DNA of 64,000 nt from assembly GCA_017506865.1 (NCBI GenBank), contig JAFCMP010000030.1, positions 310,001 through 374,000 of the forward strand, given 5' to 3'. The notes under the pieces were generated by a model, which was not told the DNA's origin, searched no databases, and saw only the letters and a program-made list of their open reading frames with translations. Both the position numbers and the translations under genes were made by a program. The DNA is from Tribonema minus (Eukaryota; Sar; Xanthophyceae; Tribonematales; Tribonemataceae). Positions 55,685 through 64,000 of this stretch are shown here, in pieces (within the stretch, counting starts at the first letter, position 1; each line of letters begins with the position of its first letter).

Positions 55685-58600
55685 TCAATCAAAACGAGCA
55701 CCCAACAGCCATGATGACGACTGGCACTCAACCAACGTGTCCCACCAGGGTCGGATCTTGAGGTCCACGACCTTGCCGGCGTTGATGCGGCCGAAGCCAT
55801 ACTTGGCATCCTTGCCCGCGTCGCCAATGTCATTGGTGCACTGCTTCAGGTAGCCCAGCAATTCCTGCGGCGGCACGCGCCGGCCGGCCTTGCCCACGAT
55901 GAGCGCTGCCACGCCGGCCACGTGCGGCGACGCCATGCTCGTGCCGGCGAGCCAGCCGTAGCGGGTCTTGAAGCCGTACGCGTCGAGCGGGAACAGCGCC
56001 TGCGGGCCGCAGCACGCGCTCACGACGTAGTCGAAGCGGCGGCAGGCGAGGTCCACCGTGGTCTCGGCATTCAGCTTGTATGAGCACTGCGCATTGGGAT
56101 GGGTGACAAGGACCTTGGTGTTGCCGCCGGGGGCCGCAAAGTCGATGACCTTGCTGCCGTAGTATGAGTACACTGCGAGCTTGTCCAGAGGGGTAGACTG
56201 GTCGCGGCCCCAGAAGACTGGCCCAGTGGCCGACACGCCAACCACGTAGGGGACGCTGGTGGGGAAGTCGACCAGATAGGAGGCCTTGTCCATGTTGATG
56301 GACTTGTCGCCCTCGCCGGCGGCGCCGACGATGGTGACGCCCTGTGCGGCGAAGCGTCAGAATGATATGTCAAGGAAAACGTGAACACACTGCAGATTTG
56401 CAGCACTAAATATCTGTGAAGCGCAACATGGATTCAGGTTTCAATTTGAAAATAAACAACAGTGCCTGCATCGGATGGTTATTATGCGGTGGCACTGTTT
56501 CAATACCAGCATGATCCCCATCGCCGCCACGAGTGCAACAACGACACCTTTTGGTCTCATGTGAACCAGTCAATCCGTAGTCTAGGAGTGACTCACTCCC
56601 ACCTGCAAGCGCCCTGTAGAAGTAAGTGCCCCAACTGCATGTTCGGCCCCTGGCTCATACTCCTTCTCTAGCTAGTTCCCGCTTTCTCAGGTCAGAGCAA
56701 GACTTAGTGGTGGACATTGGCCAAATGCTGTGCTGTTTGCTTCACGTGGTGTATGTCACATGATGTGCCAGCGTGTTCATTGCATGCGACGGTGGGGGTG
56801 GCGGCTTTTTCCGTTGACAGTCTTAAAGCGCCTGCATCTTGTGCATTTGGCAACGCAGGACTTCGAAATCCCTTGCGCCCTGTGCTGAAACTTAATTGAC
56901 CATCAGCAATATAAAACCATTGCACCATCGGCATCAGTGAAGGGGATGACAGAGGGCATGCAGTGGCTGATTTTGGTCGTAAGTTCCAGCAGAACTCAGA
57001 TTGAGCATTTGTGCCAGGCTGCAGCTGCATGGGTGAAAGTCGCCGGCCGCGGCCCTGGACGAGTCGCAACTGTACGTCTTTCGCAGTTTTCATTGTTCAT
57101 TGCGCTTAATTCAACATATGAGTCACTCTCATTCGGTGGAAGACCCGCCAACTTCAAGTAAATGAGATGCAGTGCTTCTTGGAAGTGTGCGCCCAGGTGT
57201 TGTCGATACGACGCATCTCTGTACCTGTGCGACAAAGCATATCGGTACCTGTTACAACATTACGTCGTACAGGTACCCGAGATGCATCGACAACACCTGG
57301 GCGCACAGAAGCTTATGGCAGCTGCCTGCAACCAACAGTAACCTGCACAACAGCTGCAAGCATGTTCTCGTAAACACTGCTTCTGGCGCACAAGCAAGTT
57401 GTACGGCAGACGCACGATCAAGGAGTGGGGCAACTGACACTGACCTGGCTCAAAGTCTTCCGTCCGTTGTTAACATGGGTCGCATTGCCACTGTGTGGGT
57501 CCTTGGTGTTACAGCAGCCTGGCACTTTTGCGCCCACTGCGCCTACGCAGTGTCAACGCCCCCGCTAAATTCACAATGGGTCTGTTTAGGCCCCATTTTT
57601 CTGCAAAAAGCGCAGGTTTACATATTTTCGTACTTCAAGAAGTATGCCATCTTATACAAACTGATTTGGAGGAATGAAGACACTCACAGAATTATAGGCG
57701 TCCTTGACAGCCTGTGACCAGATCCTCTTGGTGTACTGCACGTCTGCGGCCGTGTATTCGCCCTCGACTCCGCGCATGTCGAGCTGAAGAAGTGCAGAAG
57801 CAACAGTGTAATGCCGCGGTCAATCGGTGATCATTCATGAATCCCGTCTCAGTTGACAGTGAATGGAAACTAATCAAAAGATCGTAAAGCTCTAGGTGTT
57901 AAGGTGTGGTCGTCAAATTAAATGCCTTTCACGAATAACCGTGGTCGCCGCTGTTGCGGCAATTGGCCATGAGTCAAACGAATGTTGGCAAGTGATGTTG
58001 AGGGGGGGCATACACAAGTGCTGCAATGGAGCATGTGCGCATCAGCCCACTTCATGCATGCAAGAGGGGGTAAGATATCTAGGCGTTGAGCGCGCAACTA
58101 GATAAGAACATTTAAATGCGCAAGGTGTGCGTAATTGCATTGACTGTTGGTTTCTATATTTCATCTCTGCACTTAGCACCTGGCATTCTGCAGAGCTGAA
58201 GTTGTAATTTACACTGACAATGCCTGTGGGACTGGTTCAACCAGCAGTAGTACTACAAGTAGTAGGCTAGCTTGTACGTGGAATTACCCATAAACTTCAC
58301 TGTTATACAATGCACATTGTACGGCTGGCATGATCAGTTGACACATAATTGAGACCGCAACACTGTCATGATCATGGTCTCAACGTACTACCCAACGATA
58401 CTGAACTTCATGGGCACCAACCTAAGGGCCTTTGTATTTGGAAACCTGTGAAAACGTCCGCTGGGGGTCATTTTTCACGAGGAGGGCACGGAGATGGTGA
58501 CAAGTGCACATTGTGTGCGCAACGGTGTGTCTGTTAGGATGCCCGAGCTCGTTGCCAGGGTGAGGCACTTTACCGAGCGCTGTCTCGGCAGAAACTCTTT

Positions 58601-61600
58601 GAAGTGGTGCAAATGCGTCAGTCAGCATCAGCTAATACCTTGCCAACGTCAATGATCCGATACCGTAACACTCCCACCTATGTTTCTCCCTGTGCCAAGC
58701 CAAGCCTGCTTTTCTCACACGCCTGGTATGAAATTGCTGTTGCTGATGCGGGCCGGACTGCTACTACAGCATGTGCTGCAACAGGAGATGCTGCCTCTGC
58801 AGCGTAAGGTATGTTTGACGTACCGCATAGAGTGATATCCTCCCTTTCCCCCCCCAAAAAAGCAACTTCAAAGCTAACGCAGCTACTGCAAGCCTTGATG
58901 CCGTATGTGTGACAGCCTAGCCAAAACTTCAGCTCTCAGCCCGTTTGCCAGTGCAGCGGAAAGCCTCACGCTCATGTGGTTGTCATAGGTATAGTGATCA
59001 CCACCAAAAAAAAATATCACTGTGACTGCTGTTGAACACCTCCCGATGAAAGCAACCGACGCGGAAAAGCGAGAGCTTCTGCTGTATTTACACGCCGTCG
59101 ATGGCAGGAGGCCGTTGCCCTATGACACGGCCCTGCAGTAGTATCAGATACACCATGCGACACCGCACCCAGCCTGTGATGCATCTGATTTGAATTCAGC
59201 GCGTCGTGCATGAGCCAGCACCTAGGGTTGGGGTTAGGTCGCACTGTCAGGTGTCACCACCAGCGTCCGCCAGTGCAGCCACATACTACATTTTCTGATA
59301 TGCTCTGCATTGAGGTGTATCTTTATGGTTAGGGTTGAAGTTTACAGTGGCAGCGCTCAGATGCCAAGCGTTAGGTGTACCTGCTTATAAGCACTTAGGA
59401 TAATCTGCAACAACACATTCCAGCAGTTGACAGCAACGTTCTGTAGGCGCTGGCTGAGTGAAAGAATTCTTTTGACGTACTGTGACAGCTCACCGTCACT
59501 CCAAGGCTCATATTGATGATGTCTGCCTTGATCGTCGTAGCATAGATAATGGCTGCCAAAATGTTGTAGTCGTAGCCAGAGCCTGTTTCTTCGCTGAGCA
59601 CCTGGTATGCGCAGAGTGTGCAGGCATTTCGTTAGTTGCACTGTTCATACTTAGTCTACTAGTGCATCAAGTGATGCATATGCGTGATCACCGTGTGATA
59701 AAGCAGTATTAGAAGTACGTAGTGGCCAGCATTGCAAATTGTTGTCGGCGGTGAAGTGCAAGCAAAGAAGTACATCACATACTTTTGAGCTATGTGCGCT
59801 TGTGGCGGTCACCAGACGCAACGACTTGAAGGCGGTTTGCTTCCTCTGGTGTAGCAACGTGATGCGCGTAGCTCACCTAAAGTGACTAAGTGTCACTGAG
59901 CACGTGTTCAGCACATCTCAAGCTCTGAAGTGCACGGCAGCGTGTTCATTAAAGGTATCGGATTCAGAAGGTCTACCTTATTTAGCAGCTAGTATGAAAC
60001 CAGGATGATCAATCACGTCATTACGAGTAGCACCGTGAGGACGTATTACGAAGTACTGCACAAGATTCTGTGTAATGACAGCTAGCCCGTCATATTAAGT
60101 TGCTGTGAAGTCCTAACCCTAGCCCTGACCCATGGGTACGGCTATGCACTGTGCATGCCATCAGTGACAGAGAGCATGATAAGTGCGTCAGAACACGCCT
60201 GCCTATCAGGCTGGTGAATGCAAGTGTAATCGCAATCAGTGATGATCATTATAATGGGATTGCACATGCACATGCTGACATCAGATGAGATGCGCCATCC
60301 TACTTGGCCATCGCTGCTCTGGTGCTATGCGCAATTCAAACCTCTCCTTTTTGTCAGTTTTTCCAGCTTGTGCCAGCCAGCAGTTCCCCGATTTATGGCG
60401 GCATCCATCACCTGCGGCGCCAAGGACTTTTTTGACCTTAAGCGCAAGGCAGTGCATCCTAGCTGCTGCTGCATGGTGTGGCTTGTGTCTTTTTCCTGTC
60501 CTTCTTAGCAAGATGGGCTAAGAACCCGCCAGTCTGAGCACGTGCTCAAGCAGTCGCGGCACGTTGTAAAAACTGGCCACCAGAAAAAGCCGCAACCTAA
60601 CACCAGGCGCGCCAAAAGTAGCGCAACGTAGGCACGCAGCATCCACACGTAGCTCGCGTTTAACTTGTTGCTCGGCATGATGCCATGCAAACGCCAGCTG
60701 TCTGGCAATGAGAACCCTCGGCAGAGCATTCATCAGCAAGGGCAACCGAGCAGGGCCCAACCTTAAAAAAAGTTTGTTAACCCTAGGGCCCTATAGGTAG
60801 GTGAAGGCCTAGACCCCTCCTGACCACACTGAATGGAACAGTACAGAGGTGCCTACAAGCTTGAGCCAGCCAAACTCTATACTTCTATGAGTAAAGTCAT
60901 GATCCACAACTTGAAGAAGTTGGCAACCTAATCCTGCGCTGCGCAGGCCCTGAGGCGTCCTGTTAGGCAACATCAAGGCATGCAACTTTCTGTATAGTCT
61001 GTGCCAGCGCAGTAATAGGCAAATGATTCAAGTGCTACTGGTGGTTGCTCTCAGCACTGCTGGCGCAAGCGCTGCAAGCGTGAAGCCGCTTGGATTTTCT
61101 GACGTGTACATGTTCGACACGACACTAGCAGGAGTATCGTGTACACCAATTGACAAGCAATCGGCATTAACTGTTTCTGTCAATGCGCGACGCCGTGCTG
61201 TAATACAAAGCAAAGCATCAGTCTGAGACCACCGTGCAAGTCGATGTTGCACTTGAACATGCAAATATTGGGGTGTTTCAACAATCAGTTACTTCAGGAG
61301 CGATCCGCATTTGACGTGCACATTTCAATGCACGAGTCTTGTGCCTGATGAGTGGTAAGTAGTGATAGACATGGGATCGAGTGAGTAGCACTTGCATAAG
61401 GCATAATAATTGAGTTGCTTGTAAGCACTCACATAGGACTTCTCACATAGGACTTAACCATTACACTCATCAATACATTACTTAATTAGCTTTGACAGCT
61501 TGAGGGTCACCAACATGGTCGATGGACTACTTCAAGTCCAGTAGTTCATTATAATCACAACAGACCCTGTGCATGCGTGCAGATTATATTACTGTCACGC

Positions 61601-62868
61601 AGTAGTACTGTAATAGCAGTAGATCGATAGGCTCTTGTTTTTGGCAAGTACACAGTAGTACATACCATGACAACTATGTAGTCATATCTTGCTAACATGC
61701 TCACAGCAGAAGGCTTGTGCTCATCTGAAGTTAGCATCTTAAAAACCTAAGAGCCTCAGGCTTGAAAAACCAACCCTGAACTGTACTTTAATACCATGAC
61801 AAACCAACCCTGAACTGTACTTTTATGCCATGATCCTACCTGCAACCCAAAATATCAAGTCCTCTGCAAAGCCGTTGACTGGCAAATCAAGGCTTCTTGT
61901 GAGCCGTAAAACCTGCCAAATGTTACTGCTATTTCAACACTACTAGTACTTTTTGTTGCCAGTGCTTGTCTGCATGTTGGGCCGTTGTACACGATGCACT
62001 GGAATCCAAATTGGCATGCAGAAACAGTTGAATGATGTTGGTACTAGTAGGCGATCAATGGGCGCATACGTGCACTACAAGGCTTAGCACAGAGTAGGGC
62101 CTTCAAGCCTCGATTTTGTGGATAGTCCACTGGCATCAGGCCTCCAGCGCTACCTTCACAAATGATGACTGATGAAGCCATTCAAGTTGGCCCTGATGAT
62201 GATTATTATTTAGGTAACTACATGCTATTAGTAAGAGGCTAGTGACAAGTAGGCTTAGTGCCACTGAGTGCCAACCTCTTGTGTGTACCATCATGGTGCT
62301 GCAGAGGTTGTGCGGTAACTCACTACGGTAACCTCAGAGTCTGGGCATCTGAAAAATCAGCCCAGCTTGCTAAGGTCAATGCTATTGCAGGTACGAACCC
62401 ACACTCAGTAATTGAAAGTTTTCTATCAAGTTCACTGATAGGTTGGCAATGGTTGTGGACGATCATCAGGACATGTGCTCTATTGTTGAAAGAAAATCAT
62501 TTGGTAATGCTAATCAAAAGCAATTTGTTATCTTGACCAGCGGTACATTGATAACCTACTAGAAGCTTGCTTAGAATTTTTGAGATGAACTGTAAGCGCA
62601 TCTAGGATTACTATTATAGGATAACCTTATCATGATACTCACTTTGAGGAGCACTAGCTCAGCCTCTGGGGCCACACCAATGGTGCCCTGTCCGCCCAGG
62701 TCAGCCCCGCCCACGATGCTAGCAGTATGGGTCCCATGACTGAGGTCGAGGCCTTTCCCAGTGCCACCTTCGGTGAGTGCAGGGTTGAACATGAGCTTCT
62801 CCCTGGGGACAAAGTTGAAGCTGAGCTCCCGATTGTAGCGGGCGATAGCCGGGTGGTCCAGCCAAAAG
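55685..62868 (-). CDS. Subtilisin-like serine protease (S8), 5' end missing
   Basis: Exons 62868-62643, 59601-59494, 57783-57688 and 56341-55685 join in phase to about 361 residues. The first exon enters at phase 2 with FWLDHPAIARYN, so an upstream exon carrying the catalytic Asp (expected D-T-G just before) is absent or unrecognised. Catalytic His lies in LDLSHGTHTASIVGG. The substrate-binding wall is TTIKADIINMSLGVT. Catalytic Ser lies in LAGTSMASPHVAGVAAL. At the oxyanion-hole position the family has AAGN, but here the sequence is GVTIVGAAGEGDKS, with Glu for Asn. The C-terminus ends soon after YGFGRINAGKVV, with no PA or fibronectin-like domain, so this is closer to bacterial/algal subtilisins than to plant subtilases. 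Introns are long (about 1.3-3.0 kb). Confidence 0.9.
57186..57306. other. Long imperfect hairpin in a subtilase intron
   Basis: Arms 57186-57233 and 57263-57306 are inverse complements with a perfect 22-bp terminal stem (left arm begins TGTGCGCCCAGGTGTTGTCG). After a 4-base bulge there are about 20 more nearly paired bases. The loop is about 29 nt. It lies in the intron between the 57688-57783 and 55685-56341 exons. A small-RNA precursor or a miniature inverted-repeat element are the two natural readings. Confidence 0.8.
61767..61835. repeat. ~35-bp tandem duplication in a subtilase intron
   Basis: AAACCAACCCTGAACTGTAC followed by TTT(A/T)AT(A/G)CCATGA occurs twice in direct succession. Confidence 0.9.
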
Positions 62869-64000
62869 CTGTGGTTCAAGCGATCGCACGGGAGCGAGCT
62901 TCAAGAATCACAAAAGGTGCAAACCGCGCACTCGGACTTACTGTGATCAACCGATTTGGCTTCAAAGCAGTGCTTGTGGTACCAGCAGCAGCATACAGCT
63001 GTCAGGTCACAGATTTTACAACAGCCTGAGGACAGCCCTGTATTGAATTCAGTAAACTAAATGCAAGCCTTCAAGAAGTTAGTCTAAGAGCATCACCTGC
63101 TACAGCAGCTGCTGCTGCTGCCGAGCGCCTATGAGTTCAATACACACAAAAAAGTGCCCATGATGCATCATCGTGTCAGCGTGCTGAGACTGTGTGTGGG
63201 GTTCTTGCTTGCTGTGTATCCGGGAGTCCCTAAATTCTAAAAAAATCAGAATCAGTTTGTGAGCCCCAGAACTGTTCCACTGGCAGATGCTGGTTCAATG
63301 CATATTACTAATAGTTACACTCATTCAATTCGATGTTCTGTCAGAATTTGAAGTAAATTCATGAACTACTAGTACAAATAGTACCGCTAGATCGAGTCAG
63401 TAACGACTTCAAGCAGTGCCAGTCAGTAACGACTTCAAGGTGCCAATCATTGATGGACTCAGAGGTGGCCCCTGTCAGTGAGTCACTGGCAAAGCTGGCA
63501 CTGCATTGCTGGCAGAAGCCGTAGACTTGGTTGCACTTGCAAGGCTGCAGGCTGTGCTCCCCCTCCCCCCCCTCCCCGCGAAGCTGACAATGGAACTTGA
63601 AGTACTACCTCTGTCAATTAACTCGCCAAGTCACTTGGCCGCTGCGGCATGAAGTTCGATTTCAAGTTTAACTTACTGCTGAAAACATTTGAAATGCACT
63701 TGTTTGTTTGTTACCGTTATCACGGCGTTATGGTAAATGCCCGAGTAAACGCCCTCCCGGGCGAGCGGATGTGGAACTTTGCACAGCACGTCCATGGGCG
63801 TTTACAGGGGGGAGGGGCCTGTACAAGGGGGGGGGGCGCTTAGCTGCTCCATTTGAATTGCCAGAGGGGCGCTTACAAAGGGGGAGTTTTACTAGGGCCC
63901 GGAGGGGGCGTTTACAAGGGGCGAAAACAAAGTTGTGTGGCGATAGCGGACATCTCTGGTGACAGCAATGGCGGTGCTGGCGAAGCCGCTGCAGCTACGA
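62869..64000. other. Right edge of the window; subtilase 5' exon not found
   Basis: The missing Asp-exon of the subtilase could lie here or beyond. No - strand D-T-G coding with a donor was found. G-rich repeats built on GGCG(T/C)TTACA(A/G)GGGG occur at 63790-63920. ACGACTTCAAG is doubled at about 63403 and 63429. Confidence 0.4.

Overview
This window is nuclear DNA from a eukaryote, most likely a chlorophyte green alga (probably Chlorophyceae). This rests on several signs: GC-rich, Ala/Gly/Gln-rich exons; many spliced genes with GT-AG introns of 0.3-3 kb; TGTAA-type polyadenylation signals behind several stop codons; and plant/algal versions of several families. The species cannot be fixed from the sequence. 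No rRNA, tRNA, CRISPR array or intact transposon was found. All exon joins were worked out by eye from reading frame, splice sites and family conservation.

Layout. 0.2-4.1 kb: a four-exon RING-H2 protein (+). 4.5-13.1 kb: the two halves of the NAD(P)HX repair system, NAXE (epimerase) and NAXD (dehydratase), in tandem on the + strand. A 69-residue single-TM protein, possibly COX14-like, lies between them on the - strand. 13.1-16.7 kb: no recognisable gene. 16.7-23.7 kb: an eight-exon, four-KH-domain RNA-binding protein (-). 24.1-26.2 kb: an Mpv17/PMP22-family membrane protein (-). 26.9-27.6 kb: a secreted Cys-rich protein with a Ly6/uPAR-like CCxxDxCN signature (+). 29.2-32.4 kb: an endonuclease/exonuclease/phosphatase-family enzyme (-). 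34.7-40.3 kb: a 1424-residue TRF4-type nucleotidyltransferase with a large unassigned N-terminal region (-). 40.6-41.4 kb: a PHAX-type RNA-export adaptor (+), divergent from the TRF4 gene across 337 bp. 43.6-44.3 kb: a small HAT/TPR-like protein (+). 46.5-47.8 kb: a GUCD1/GC1-type protein (+). 49.2-53.2 kb or beyond: a divergent ankyrin-repeat gene (+). 55.7-62.9 kb: a subtilase (-) whose 5' end lies outside the window or was not found.

Functionally, NAXE and NAXD act in one pathway: NAXE interconverts R- and S-NAD(P)HX, and NAXD dehydrates the S form back to NAD(P)H. Bacteria often carry both activities in one polypeptide. Three genes (KH protein, TRF4-like enzyme, PHAX) concern RNA processing or export, and the last two share one short intergenic region.

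The most unusual structural signal is repeated tandem duplication inside introns. In several genes the duplicated unit is the 3' end of an exon together with its 5' splice site, which leaves arrays of pseudo-exons or decoy donors. The clearest cases are the KH gene (about 19.4-19.85 kb) and two introns of the ankyrin gene (50.46-50.86 and 53.14-53.59 kb). Other items are a GC-AG intron in NAXD, a TTAGGG-type array between 23-bp direct repeats, and a long hairpin with a perfect 22-bp terminal stem in a subtilase intron.
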